Below are positions 27,925 to 36,326 of a DNA stretch of 40,377 nt, one piece after another; the stretch's first letter is position 1, and each line of letters starts with the position of its first letter. The stretch is from contig JAUIGD010000011.1 of NCBI GenBank assembly GCA_030430255.1, forward strand, positions 1-40,377, written 5' to 3'. The position numbers and the translations under genes are program-made. The notes beneath the pieces are model-generated. The model saw only the letters and a list, made by a program, of their open reading frames with translations, was not told the DNA's origin and did no database searches. Source of the DNA: Verrucomicrobiia bacterium (GTDB lineage Bacteria; Verrucomicrobiota; Verrucomicrobiia; Verrucomicrobiales; DEV007).

Positions 27925-28869
27925 TCAAGCGCCCGGTTTCGGCCAGACGGCCCACAGGTAGGCGACGAAGCCGGCGAACAGCAGCGCGCCCTCCCAGCGC
28001 GCGATCTTGAATCCGCTGCGCATGAGCGGCAGCAGGGCCACGGCGGCGGCCAGCATGAAGCCGAGGTCGCGGCCGCTGATCCCGCCCGCATCGACCGGCC
28101 GCACGAGGGCCGCGATGCCGGCGATCCCCAGCAGGTTGAAGAGGTTCGAACCCACGATGTTGCCGATGGCGATGTCGGTCTGGCGTCGCAACGCCGCGAC
28201 CAACGAGGTCGCCAACTCGGGCAACGAGGTGCCCGCCGCGACGATCGTCAGACCGATGACCTCCTCCCCGACGCCGAGCCCGCGGGCGAGATGGGTGGCG
28301 TTGTCGACGAGCAGGCGCGCGCCGAACACCAGCAGGGCCAGGCCGGCCGCGACGAGGGCGAGCGCGACCGGCAGCCGCATGGGGGCACCGCCATCGGCCG
28401 GTCCGGCGGCGCCGGGCGGGCCGGGCTTCCTCTCCGCCGCCACCGACCAGGCGAGGTAGCCGACCAGCCCGGCGACGAGCAGCCCCCCCTCCGGCCGCGA
28501 CAGGCCGCCGCCGGTGCTGAGCAGCACCGCGAACAAGGTGGAGACCGCGAGCAGCAGCGGCATGTCGCGGCGGATGATCTTCAGGTGGACCGCGAGCGGG
28601 CAGACCATCGCCGACAGCCCGAGGATGACCGCGATATTGAAGATGTTCGAGCCGATGACATTGCCCATGGCGATGCCTCCCTGCCCGGCGTGGGCAGATT
28701 TGACCGACACCGCCAGCTCGGGGGCGCTCGTGCCGAAGGCGACCACCGTCAGCCCGACCACGAGTTCGCTCAGGCCCAGCCGCGACGCGATGGAGGAGGC
28801 GCCGCGCACCAGCACGTCGGCGCCGGCGGTGAGCAAGACGAGGCCGAGGGCGAGCAACAGGTAGGTCAT
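27925..28869 (-). CDS. sodium/calcium exchanger family antiporter
   Basis: Inner-membrane cation/Ca2+ exchanger of the YrbG/CaxA type, 314 residues and about ten membrane segments. Both alpha repeats are clear: GTSAPELAVS with GNVIGSNIFN in the first half, and GTSLPELATS with GNIVGSNLFN in the second. They carry the acidic and Asn/Ser residues that bind Ca2+. A Pro/Gly/Ala-rich cytoplasmic loop (about 155-175) joins the halves. The ATG at 28869 (MTYLLLALG) places the first membrane segment at the N-terminus as in homologues; the upstream open frame is not similar. It is divergent from lpxI across 149 bases. Confidence 0.88.
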   Translation of the reverse strand: MTYLLLALGLVLLTAGADVLVRGASSIASRLGLSELVVGLTVVAFGTSAPELAVSVKSAHAGQGGIAMGNVIGSNIFNIAVILGLSAMVCPLAVHLKIIRRDMPLLLAVSTLFAVLLSTGGGLSRPEGGLLVAGLVGYLAWSVAAERKPGPPGAAGPADGGAPMRLPVALALVAAGLALLVFGARLLVDNATHLARGLGVGEEVIGLTIVAAGTSLPELATSLVAALRRQTDIAIGNIVGSNLFNLLGIAGIAALVRPVDAGGISGRDLGFMLAAAVALLPLMRSGFKIARWEGALLFAGFVAYLWAVWPKPGA

Positions 28870-29018
28870 GCGGGGCGCGCTTGCACGACGGGACTCTCCG
28901 CCAAAGCGGCCGCGGGGCGAGCCCGAATATTCGGCGGATCCCCCGGCCGGGGCCGGCGATGCGGTGTTGACGGCGCGCGACGCCCATTGACCTTGGCGCG
29001 CCCTCCGCCCGCCCGACA

Positions 29019-29804
29019 TTGTCCACCGAACCCACCATCGCCCTCATCGCCGGCAACGGCATCTACCCGGCCACCTTCGCGGACGCCGCGCGCCGGGCGG
29101 GGGCGGGGCGGCTCGTCGCGGCGGCCTTCGAGGGAGAGACCGAACCCGCTCTGGAGGAGCTGGTCGATGCGACCGCCTGGATGCGCGTCGGGCAGCTGGG
29201 CAAGATGATCAAGTTCTTCAAGCGGGAGGGGGCGACGCGCGCGGTCATGGTGGGCCAGATCGCGCCGAAAAACCTCTTCGACCTCCGCCCCGACCTGCGC
29301 ACCCTCGTGCTCCTCGGGCGGCTCAAGGAGCGCAACGCGGACGAGTTGGCCAAGGATGGCATCGAGCTCATCCCGGCCACCACCTACCTCGACGACCTGC
29401 TCCCCGCCGCCGGCCACATCTGTGGCCCGAAGGGCGACAAGCGCCTCGCCGCCGACGCGGAGTTCGGCTTCCGCATCGCCAAGGAGACCAGCCGGCTGGA
29501 CATCGGCCAGACGGTCGTCGTCCGCCGCGGCACCGTCCTCGCCGTCGAGGCCTTCGAGGGCACCAACGAGGCCATCCGCCGCGGCGGCGCCCTCGGCAGG
29601 GGCTCGGCGGTCGCGGTCAAGGTCTCGAAGCCGCACCAGGACCTCCGCTTCGACGTCCCCTGCATCGGCCCGGAGACGATCAAGACGGCCGCCGAGGCCG
29701 GTGTCCGCGCCCTGGTGGTCGAGGCGGGGATGACCCTGCTGCTCGGGAGGGAGGAGATCTTCCACCTCGCCGACGCGCTGCGGGTGACCGTCATCGCGCG
29801 CTGA
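29019..29804 (+). CDS. lpxI: UDP-2,3-diacylglucosamine diphosphatase LpxI
   Basis: Hydrolyses UDP-2,3-diacylglucosamine to lipid X in lipid A synthesis, the LpxI (DUF1009) alternative to LpxH. The 261 residues begin IALIAGNGIYPATFADAARR, and the conserved middle includes VGQLGKMIKFFKREG and MVGQIAPKNLF. The C-terminal domain has GRGSAVAVKVSKPHQDLRFD and CIGPETI. No ATG or GTG sits before the essential GNG motif, so the TTG at 29019 is the likely start. Presence of LpxI implies an outer membrane with lipid A. It is followed by the small membrane-protein frame at 29848. Confidence 0.88.
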   Translation: MSTEPTIALIAGNGIYPATFADAARRAGAGRLVAAAFEGETEPALEELVDATAWMRVGQLGKMIKFFKREGATRAVMVGQIAPKNLFDLRPDLRTLVLLGRLKERNADELAKDGIELIPATTYLDDLLPAAGHICGPKGDKRLAADAEFGFRIAKETSRLDIGQTVVVRRGTVLAVEAFEGTNEAIRRGGALGRGSAVAVKVSKPHQDLRFDVPCIGPETIKTAAEAGVRALVVEAGMTLLLGREEIFHLADALRVTVIAR

Positions 29805-29847
29805 TGGCGCTGGACGCCGACGCTTCCCCCCGGTAGCCTGCCCGGCC

Positions 29848-30000
29848 GTGCTGCACGCCCTCAAAGTCGGGTTCTGGGTGACCCTGTTCGCCGTGGCGAC
29901 CTTTTTTTGGGTCGCCTTGTTCGAACATGGTCTCGCGGGATTCGGCGAGGGGCTGAAAGCCGAATTCGCGGGCTTGCGCGCCCTGTTCGGAAGCGGTTAA
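29848..30000 (+). CDS. small membrane protein, 50 residues
   Basis: A GTG-started frame between lpxI and the TPR gene with coding-like codon use (mostly G or C at third positions). It encodes one strongly hydrophobic segment (about 9-26, GFWVTLFAVATFFWVALF) flanked by a short basic start. An amphipathic tail (EGLKAEFAGLRALFG) follows. It starts 44 bases after the lpxI stop and ends 99 bases before the TPR start. No family is recognised; it may be an accessory membrane peptide. Non-coding origin remains possible. Confidence 0.5.
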   Translation: MLHALKVGFWVTLFAVATFFWVALFEHGLAGFGEGLKAEFAGLRALFGSG

Positions 30001-30099
30001 AGTCGCCGCCCCGCAGATTTGCCCGGACGAAGCCCGCCGGACAACCCAACTGCACCAACGTCCATCCACCCACCCCACGACCCGCCAACCCGCCAGACC

Positions 30100-31491
30100 A
30101 TGGAGCTCGTCACCGAAGAGAACCTCGAACCGAAGTCCCTCAACCTGTTCCTCAAGGCGCAGAACGCCATCGAACTGAAGAACTTCGACTACGCCATCAG
30201 CCTCCTCCAGAGCATCCTCAAAGAGGTGCCCGGCTTCGTCAAAGGGCGCGAGCTGCTGCGCGCCACCCAAGGGGCCCGGGTCGGCGGCCAGAAGAAGAAG
30301 GGCGGTCTGACCCTCGGCGGCGGCATGTCCAAAGTGAAGGCCAAGCTGAAGAAGGATCCCGAGGGAGCCTTGGTGGACATCGAGGAGAAGCTGAACGGCG
30401 ACCCCTACAACATCGAGGCCAACACGCTGTTCTACGACGCCTGGATGGCCCTCAAGCAGCCGCAGATGGCCACCTTCGGGCTCGAGACCATCCGCCAGGG
30501 CCACCCGACCAACACCAAGAACCTGCACAAGCTCGGCGACCACTACATCTCCATCGGCGACTACCCCGCCGCCGCCAAGATCTTCGACCAGATCACCGAG
30601 CACGACCCCTCGGACGGCACCGCGCGCAAGAAGGCCAAAGACGCCTCCGCCATGGGCACCATGAAGAGCACCGGCATCGACCGTAAGGGCGCCGGGCTCA
30701 GGGACCTGCTCAAGAACCAGGACGAGACCGCCGCCCTCGAAGCCGCGTCCCGCAAGGGCGCCACCCGCGAACAGATGGAGGCGCGCCTGGCCGAGCTCGG
30801 CGAACAATACGCCGCCGACCCGCAGAACCTCCACGTCGTCAAAGACATCGCCAGCCTCTACGAGCGGCTCGAGGACTGGGAGAACTGCGCCTCGTATTTC
30901 GAGTACGCCTTCTCCATCAGCAACGCCGACGCCACCCTCCGGCGCAAGGCCGAGGAGGCGCGCGACAAGCAGCGCGTCCAGAAGATCAAAGACCTGGAAG
31001 CCCAGATCGAGGGCGCCGGCGACGATGCCGACGACCTCCGCGCCCAGCTCGAGGAGCTCAAAGCCGCATCCCTCGAGCAGCAGATCGCCGAGGCCAGAGA
31101 GCGCGTCGAGAGCAACCCGACCGACCCCGAACTGCGCTTCGATCTCGGCTCCCACCTCTACGCTGCGGGCCAGCAGCGCGACGCCATCCCGCACCTGCAG
31201 AAGGCCAAGAACAACCCCCACATCCGCATCCGCGCCATGCTGATGCTCGGGCGCTGCTACGAGGCGATGAAGATGCACGACCTCGCCATCAAGACGCTCA
31301 GCGAGGCCAACGGGGAGCTGCACGCCATGGACGGCGTCAAGAAAGAGGTGCTCTACACCCTCGGCATCATCCACGATGCCGTCGGCGACAAGGAGAAGTC
31401 GCTCGAGGCGCTCAAGGAAATCTACAACGCGGACTACGACTACCGCGACGTCGCCGCCCGCGTCGAGGGCTCCTACGGCGACGACGACTAG
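30100..31491 (+). CDS. tetratricopeptide-repeat protein
   Basis: 463 residues, helical throughout and without a signal peptide, so presumably cytoplasmic. TPR-like pairs are visible at the start (LFLKAQNAIELKNFDYAISL), in the middle (KLGDHYISIGDYPAAAKIFD; LYERLEDWENCASYFEYAFS) and near the end (LMLGRCYEAMKMHDLAIKTL). A basic Gly/Lys-rich linker (about 65-85) and a charged coiled-coil-like region (about 275-335) separate them. I associate this N-terminus with conserved Verrucomicrobiota proteins, from memory only. It is probably a scaffold for protein contacts. Its TAG stop codon forms part of the palindromic element that follows. Confidence 0.8.
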   Translation: MELVTEENLEPKSLNLFLKAQNAIELKNFDYAISLLQSILKEVPGFVKGRELLRATQGARVGGQKKKGGLTLGGGMSKVKAKLKKDPEGALVDIEEKLNGDPYNIEANTLFYDAWMALKQPQMATFGLETIRQGHPTNTKNLHKLGDHYISIGDYPAAAKIFDQITEHDPSDGTARKKAKDASAMGTMKSTGIDRKGAGLRDLLKNQDETAALEAASRKGATREQMEARLAELGEQYAADPQNLHVVKDIASLYERLEDWENCASYFEYAFSISNADATLRRKAEEARDKQRVQKIKDLEAQIEGAGDDADDLRAQLEELKAASLEQQIAEARERVESNPTDPELRFDLGSHLYAAGQQRDAIPHLQKAKNNPHIRIRAMLMLGRCYEAMKMHDLAIKTLSEANGELHAMDGVKKEVLYTLGIIHDAVGDKEKSLEALKEIYNADYDYRDVAARVEGSYGDDD

Positions 31492-31671
31492 CCCGAATCG
31501 ATCACCACATTCGTAGGCGAGGCACTGCCATTCGTTGACGCTGAGTAGGCGGCGGCAGGGACAGGCGAAGCGGCTGGGTGAACACCCTGCCCGAGCCGGT
31601 CACCACGCCAACACCCTCAGCCTCAACGAGGGCGAGCCACAGCCCGGAGCTTGGTGATCGATCCGGGCTAG
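31488..31671. repeat. 184-bp imperfect palindromic element (MITE/REPIN-like)
   Basis: The outer ends CTAGCCCGAATCGATCACC (31488-31506) and GGTGATCGATCCGGGCTAG (31653-31671) are inverted with one mismatch. A second inner pair, TCGTTGACGCTGAG and CTCAGCCTCAACGA (from about 31532 and 31617), also has one mismatch. The centre adds GGCAGGG with CCCTGCC and GGGTG with CACCC. The whole could fold as one long hairpin. The left end supplies the stop codon of the TPR gene. No transposase is encoded, so mobilisation in trans is an inference. The same 19-base end recurs at 22619. Confidence 0.75.
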
Positions 31672-31689
31672 CCCTCGCCCGCCATCGCT

Positions 31690-31742
31690 CGTGGCATCGG
31701 CGTCCCGCCGATGTCCGTGCCGGGGGCGTCCCGCCCCCAGGC
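31690..31742 (+). repeat. dispersed double-hairpin repeat, copy B
   Basis: Two hairpins: CATCGGCG, loop TCC, CGCCGATG (31695-31713) and GGGGGCG, loop TCC, CGCCCCC (31722-31738), joined by TCCGTGCC. It is nearly identical to copy C at 31943-31995 and matches copy A on the opposite strand at 14422-14473. Confidence 0.85.
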
Positions 31743-31942
31743 CAGCCGGAGCGCGAGCATCTTGCTCGCCCCGCATGCCCTGAACAGCACCACCGCAATC
31801 CCAACCACCCCCAAGGGCAAACCAAACCCCCAAAGGCGAGCGAGACGCTCGCGCTCCGTGCCCCCAGCAGCGGCAACGAGGACATCTGCCCTCCAACGCG
31901 CCCACACCCCCCGGACGTCGCGCGCCCTCGCCCGCGCGCGCC

Positions 31943-31995
31943 CGTGGCATCGGCGTCCCGCCGATGTCTGTGCCGGGGGCGTCTCGCCCCCAGGC
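31943..31995 (+). repeat. dispersed double-hairpin repeat, copy C
   Basis: CATCGGCG, loop TCC, CGCCGATG (31948-31966), then GGGGGCG, loop TCT, CGCCCCC (31975-31991). It differs from copy B at two positions (one in the spacer, one in the second loop), so both stems are conserved. Confidence 0.85.
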
Positions 31996-32023
31996 TCCGT
32001 GTACGCGACCCCCGCCGCGGCAG

Positions 32024-34924
32024 TCACCGATCGGCCAACTTCGGCTCGAGCACCTTCACCACCTCCTCGGCGAGGCGGCGCGACCCCTCCGGCGTGTAGT
32101 GGACATCCGCCTTGCGCTGGATCTCGGCGGCGTGCTCTTTGGCGAACGCATAGAGGTCGTGGATTTCCACCCCCGCCTCCTCCATCACCTTCGCCGCGAC
32201 CGCGTTGTATTTCGCCGCGTCACCGACGATCCGGCCGCGCGCACCCTCCGGCACCGGCGTCGTGTTGCGCCAGATCAACTCCGCGCCGGTCTCCCGGAGC
32301 CGTGCCACCAGCTTGCGAAGGTTCGCCTCGTAGTCCTCGATCGCCACGAGCTTCCCCGCCCCATCGGTCTCGACGGGCACCAACTGTTCGGTCCCCGGCT
32401 TGACGAACTTCAGGTCGTGCAGCCCCCAGTTGAAGTGGATCACATCCCACTCGCCATCGCCCAGCCACTCGTCGATCGAAGCGATGCCGCGCTGTGTGCT
32501 GCCGCAGTTGGTCGCAGGGCGATGGACGTTCGCCTTGCCCGCCAGCAACTCGCGCACCGCCAGCGTGTAGCCGATCGAGATCGAGTCGCCGATCAACAAC
32601 ACCCGCGGCAGCCCCTCGACGTCCGCGATCGGCGCCAGCGGGTTCGGGCGCTTCGGCTTCGCATCCGCGACCGGCGCCGAAGCCGGCGCTGCGACCGGCG
32701 CCTCGGCCGGCGTGACCGCCGCCGCAGCGCGCGCCGAACGCCCCCGGCCCTCCTCCTTCTTGGGCAACAAGGTGAGCACCGCGCTGACCTCGCCGTCGAG
32801 CGCGAAGGGGGCGTCGTAGTCGCCGACCGTGCCGCCCTCATCGCGGCCGACGTCCAATCCGTCCACCGGCATGGCCGCGGGCGGCGTCACGGTTCCCATG
32901 TGCGTGCGCCGCCCGACCGTCAGCTGAACTCTGCCCTCGCGCGTCATCCTCGCGTAGAACGAAAACGCCTGCGGGTGCACCTTCTCGCTCATCGAGACGC
33001 GCGACACCTTCCCCCCGACGCGGGTCACGAACTGCAGCACCCCGCCCTCCAGCACCAGCGCGAACCCGTGCGCGTCGCCGCCCTGCGCGGCGATGACACC
33101 GTCGCGGTCGATCGAGTCCACCTCGCCCTCGATCAGTATCCCGCGCCCGGCGATGTTCGGCGCCTCATCCTGCGGCAATCGGTCACCCGACTTCAGCTCG
33201 AAGCGTTCCCGCGTGCTCAGCCGCTTCGGCTTGCGGTTGGCGCGCCACGTCCCCACCGGCGCCACGTCCGCCCGCTCCGCGTAGGCGTCGAACAAGGCCG
33301 CCAGCTCCTTCGCCAGCTCCGGCTTCTCCGCCGCGCGGTCGCGCAGCTCGCTGCGGTCTTCCGCGATGTTGTAAAGCTCCCAAGCGCGGTCCTCCTTCCG
33401 CACCAGCTTCCAATCGCCGCGCCGCACGGCGCAGTTCCCCTCGTGCTCCCAAAACAGCGCCTCGCGCTCGATCTCCCCCCCCTTGAACGCGGCGTTCAGG
33501 CTGCGCCCCTCGAGCGGCTTGATTTTGTTTCCATCGACTTGTTCTGGATACTCGACGCCCGCCAGCTCGACGCAGGTGGCCATGATGTCGATCAGGTGCC
33601 CGGGCTGGTGCTCCAGCTCGCCCGCGCGCTCGATCCCCGCCGGCCAGTGCGCCACCAGCGGCGTGCTGATGCCGCCCTCGTGCACCCAGTGCTTGTACTC
33701 GCGGAACGGCGTGTTGGAGACGTTCGCCCAGCCCTGCCCGTAGCCGATGTACGTGTCCGCAGGCCCCGGCATCACGCCCTCGCCGGTGCGCACGGGGTAG
33801 CCGTCGCGCGTCTTCTCCGGCTGCATCCGCGTCTGCAGCTCCCCCTTCGCCATCGGCGGCAGCGGCGGCGAATCCGCCCGCGGGGTGAAGCCGCCGCGGC
33901 GCCCATAGGCCTCCGCGCAGCCGCCGTTGTCCTGCAGGAAGAAGATCAGCGTGTTGTCCAGCTGCCCGGCCTTCTCCACCGCCGCGACGATCTCCCCGAT
34001 CCCCTGGTCCATCTCGTCGACCATCGCCGCGTAGACCTCCATGCAGCGCAGCTCCCAGGCCTCGTTCTTCACATGGCCCCACTCCCAGGCCTGCGGCGAC
34101 AGCTCGGAGTCCGCCGCGATGATGCCCAGCTCTTTCATGCGCTCGAACCGCGCCGCCCGCACCGCGGCGTAGCCCGCGTCATACTTGCCCTCATACTTCG
34201 CGATCGTCTCCTCGCGCGCGTGCATCGGCCAGTGCGCCGCCGTGTAGGACACATAACAAAAGAATGGCTCCCCCTCCTTGGCCGCCACGTGCTCCTCGAT
34301 GTAGCGCACCGTCTGGTCGGAGATCGCATCGGTGTAGAACCACGCATCCCCCGGCGCGTACTCGGGGTCGTCGTCAGGCGCGATCTGTGTCTCGTCGCGC
34401 GTCAACGAGTTCGGGTCCCAGAGCGAGCCCGCGCCGTGGATCGTGCCGTAGAAGCGGTCGAACCCCCGCCCGAGCGGCCAGTTGTCCTTCGGCCCGTCCG
34501 GCGCGGTGTGCTTGGTCACGTGCCACTTGCCGGCCATGTAGGTCCCGTAGCCGACCCGCTTCAGCGCCTCGGCGATGGTCAAGCATTCGCGGTTCAACTC
34601 GCCGCGGTAGCCGTCATGGCCGCGGTCGTTCATCATGTGGCCGATCCCCGCTTGGTGCGGGTAGAGCCCGGACAGCAGCGACGCCCGCGTCGGGCAGCAG
34701 CGGGCAGTGTTGTAGAACTGGGTGAAACGCAGCCCGCCCGCCGCCAGCCGGTCGAGGTTCGGCGTGTCGATCTCCGACCCGTAACAACCGAGGTCCGAGA
34801 TCCCCATGTCGTCCCCCATGATGAGGATGATGTTCGGCCGCGGCGCCGCAGCCCCAGCGTCGAAGGGACCAATCGATACCGCTGCGGCGGCGAGGGCGGA
34901 AAGGGGAAGGGCGAGGGTCTTCAT
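32024..34924 (-). CDS. secreted sulfatase fused to an SGNH/GDSL hydrolase
   Basis: 966 residues from the ATG at 34924, with a signal peptide ([20 protein letters not shown]). Residues about 29-500 are a formylglycine sulfatase: metal site [11 protein letters not shown], signature Cys76 in [13 protein letters not shown] and second metal site FLQDNGG. Residues about 520-720 look like a beta-sandwich region typical after arylsulfatases. A Pro/Ala/Glu linker follows. From about residue 775 an SGNH hydrolase begins: [10 protein letters not shown] with Ser781, [10 protein letters not shown], and Asp940/His942 in [10 protein letters not shown]. The protein could remove both sulfate and acyl (for example acetyl) esters from one polysaccharide; this is an inference. 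It is followed downstream by the repeat island. An alternative start four codons upstream exists. Confidence 0.85.
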   Translation of the reverse strand: MKTLALPLSALAAAAVSIGPFDAGAAAPRPNIILIMGDDMGISDLGCYGSEIDTPNLDRLAAGGLRFTQFYNTARCCPTRASLLSGLYPHQAGIGHMMNDRGHDGYRGELNRECLTIAEALKRVGYGTYMAGKWHVTKHTAPDGPKDNWPLGRGFDRFYGTIHGAGSLWDPNSLTRDETQIAPDDDPEYAPGDAWFYTDAISDQTVRYIEEHVAAKEGEPFFCYVSYTAAHWPMHAREETIAKYEGKYDAGYAAVRAARFERMKELGIIAADSELSPQAWEWGHVKNEAWELRCMEVYAAMVDEMDQGIGEIVAAVEKAGQLDNTLIFFLQDNGGCAEAYGRRGGFTPRADSPPLPPMAKGELQTRMQPEKTRDGYPVRTGEGVMPGPADTYIGYGQGWANVSNTPFREYKHWVHEGGISTPLVAHWPAGIERAGELEHQPGHLIDIMATCVELAGVEYPEQVDGNKIKPLEGRSLNAAFKGGEIEREALFWEHEGNCAVRRGDWKLVRKEDRAWELYNIAEDRSELRDRAAEKPELAKELAALFDAYAERADVAPVGTWRANRKPKRLSTRERFELKSGDRLPQDEAPNIAGRGILIEGEVDSIDRDGVIAAQGGDAHGFALVLEGGVLQFVTRVGGKVSRVSMSEKVHPQAFSFYARMTREGRVQLTVGRRTHMGTVTPPAAMPVDGLDVGRDEGGTVGDYDAPFALDGEVSAVLTLLPKKEEGRGRSARAAAAVTPAEAPVAAPASAPVADAKPKRPNPLAPIADVEGLPRVLLIGDSISIGYTLAVRELLAGKANVHRPATNCGSTQRGIASIDEWLGDGEWDVIHFNWGLHDLKFVKPGTEQLVPVETDGAGKLVAIEDYEANLRKLVARLRETGAELIWRNTTPVPEGARGRIVGDAAKYNAVAAKVMEEAGVEIHDLYAFAKEHAAEIQRKADVHYTPEGSRRLAEEVVKVLEPKLADR

Positions 34925-34957
34925 GATCCCCAGCATACCGCCCCCGGAGCCCGGATC

Positions 34958-36133
34958 TCAAGACCCGGCGTCGCCGGCCCCCGTTTGTTCCAGTTTCTCC
35001 ACCGGCGCCAGCAATTCCGCGATCCGACGATGCGCATCCGAACCGTTGCGCACGATCAACTGCCCGCCCACCGGCTCGAACGAAGCCGCCGCCCCGTCCG
35101 GAAACTCAACCCCGACACTCTCCAGCCACCCCTTCGCAGCGGGTGCGGACTCGGCGAGCTTCGCCCTCAGGCGCTCGTTGTCGATGGGGTAGCGCCGCAC
35201 CACGACAAATGGGGTCGGGCGATTCGTGTCCGCCAGAATCACGGCGTGCTCTTCGTATAATAAGGAATACCCGGCGAGCTCTGCTGTGTAACGAAGCACA
35301 AGTGACATCGGGAGATCATCGAGGCGCAAGGTCAGAACCGGGCCGAACTCCTCAGAGCGCAGTATCACAAAGTTGATCGAAGGATCGCCCGAAACGCTTC
35401 GCAGATAAGCGGTCGCCTCGTGGACCGTCGCTTCATCAAATGCCACTCTCTCGACGGTGATCCCCTCGATCTTCCTTTGCAACGCGTCGGGGTTCTCCGG
35501 CGGAGGCGCCCCGGCCATCGATGCCGCGATCGCCTCGATGTACTCGAACTCCTCCGGCGAGGTCCGCACCACGAGCTGTTGACTGGGATCCGCGTAACCG
35601 GCCCGACACCCCTCACCAAAAGCCACGCCGACCGCCTCGAGCCATTCTTTGACATCGGCGAATGGGGCGCCTTCACCCCGACCGCGCGCTAGCGTGGATT
35701 CAACAATCTCGGGGTCGATCCGGAGGCGCCGCTCAACCGGTCGGCGAACGACCTCGACCCGCACGAAGCCGTCGCTCGACAGCGACGAATGGGCGCCCGT
35801 CAGAAGGCAGATATAACGCAGAGCGACTCCAACCGGAACGTCGGAAAGCTGGAGGTCGACCGTCGGTTGCTCGCCCACGGACGGCACAAAAACCATGCCC
35901 ACCCCCTTGCCCTCCGGATCCGCCCGCCTCGCGAACTCCCCGAGGGCGGTGATCGCCTCGCTCAGCCTCGCATCAGAGAAATCGATTCGCGGGATCACGA
36001 TCTCCCGCAATCTCCGTTCCAGATCCCCACGAACCGCAGCCATCGCCGCGAAGTCGACCGCTTCCGCCAATCCTGAAAAACCGAGCAGGCCACTGGTGGC
36101 CGAGAGGGAGCTGACAAAATGACGGCGTCGCAT
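34958..36133 (-). CDS. exported protein with duplicated STN/secretin-N-like modules
   Basis: 391 residues. The N-terminus MRRRHFVSSLSATSGLLGFS looks like a Tat-type or Sec signal. Two similar modules follow. Each opens with an STN-like half: IDFSDARLSEAITALGEFAR and VDLQLSDVPVGVALRYICLL in the first, and VAFDEATVHEATAYLRSVSG and LTLRLDDLPMSLVLRYTAEL in the second. Each closes with a secretin-N-like half: VKEWLEAVGVAFGEG with QQLVVRTSPEEF, and AKGWLESVGVEFPDG with GQLIVRNGSDAH. No secretin pore domain is present. It may be a periplasmic adaptor; function unknown. GC is somewhat lower than in its neighbours. It starts upstream of the sulfatase-SGNH gene on the same strand, 33 bases apart. Confidence 0.72.
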   Translation of the reverse strand: MRRRHFVSSLSATSGLLGFSGLAEAVDFAAMAAVRGDLERRLREIVIPRIDFSDARLSEAITALGEFARRADPEGKGVGMVFVPSVGEQPTVDLQLSDVPVGVALRYICLLTGAHSSLSSDGFVRVEVVRRPVERRLRIDPEIVESTLARGRGEGAPFADVKEWLEAVGVAFGEGCRAGYADPSQQLVVRTSPEEFEYIEAIAASMAGAPPPENPDALQRKIEGITVERVAFDEATVHEATAYLRSVSGDPSINFVILRSEEFGPVLTLRLDDLPMSLVLRYTAELAGYSLLYEEHAVILADTNRPTPFVVVRRYPIDNERLRAKLAESAPAAKGWLESVGVEFPDGAAASFEPVGGQLIVRNGSDAHRRIAELLAPVEKLEQTGAGDAGS

Positions 36134-36183
36134 GGACAGACTCTACGCCCACCACCTCACCCGAGGCAAGGCGCCCGATCCCC

Positions 36184-36210
36184 CTGGAGGGCGGAGCTCC
36201 GACTCCGCCG
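36184..36210 (+). repeat. dispersed palindromic repeat (GGAGCTCC type), copy 2
   Basis: CTGGAGGGCGGAGCTCCG followed by ACTCCGCCG matches the element at 15176 with few changes. GGCGGAG pairs with CTCCGCC. It lies in the 193-base gap between the STN-type gene and rtcR, which holds no gene. Confidence 0.6.
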
Positions 36211-36284
36211 CGACTACCCGGCAGCGCCCCCGAACCGCCAATCACGCCACGGGCAAACCCAACCACCCCGCCCTCCCAATAACT

Positions 36285-36299
36285 CCGCGCTCTTCGCGG
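36285..36299 (-). terminator. possible terminator downstream of rtcR
   Basis: On the minus strand CCGCG and CGCGG pair around AAGAG, followed by AGTTATT. The stem is short and the T-rich tail imperfect. Position, 28 bases past the rtcR stop, fits. Confidence 0.35.
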
Positions 36300-36326
36300 G
36301 CACCAAACCCATCGCAGCCCCCACCC

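Larger units (their letters stand above)
31492..32023. other. 532-base gene-free repeat island
   Basis: No gene is supported on either strand. The region holds the remainder of the 184-bp palindrome, double-hairpin repeat copies B and C, and two further hairpins between them. These are GCGAGCA, loop TCT, TGCTCGC at 31753-31769, and GCGAGCG, loop AGA, CGCTCGC at 31836-31852 (the loop reads TCT on the minus strand). The rest is C-rich sequence without visible structure. It separates the TPR gene from the 3' end of the sulfatase-SGNH gene, which converge on it. Confidence 0.75.

Noticed and set aside
31964-35260. Very long plus-strand open frame (about 1,098 codons) opposite the sulfatase-SGNH and STN-type genes
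   Set aside because: It is the GC-driven antisense shadow of the sulfatase-SGNH gene and part of the STN-type gene. The translation is Arg/His/Val-rich with no family features, while the minus-strand proteins have signal peptides and intact active sites.
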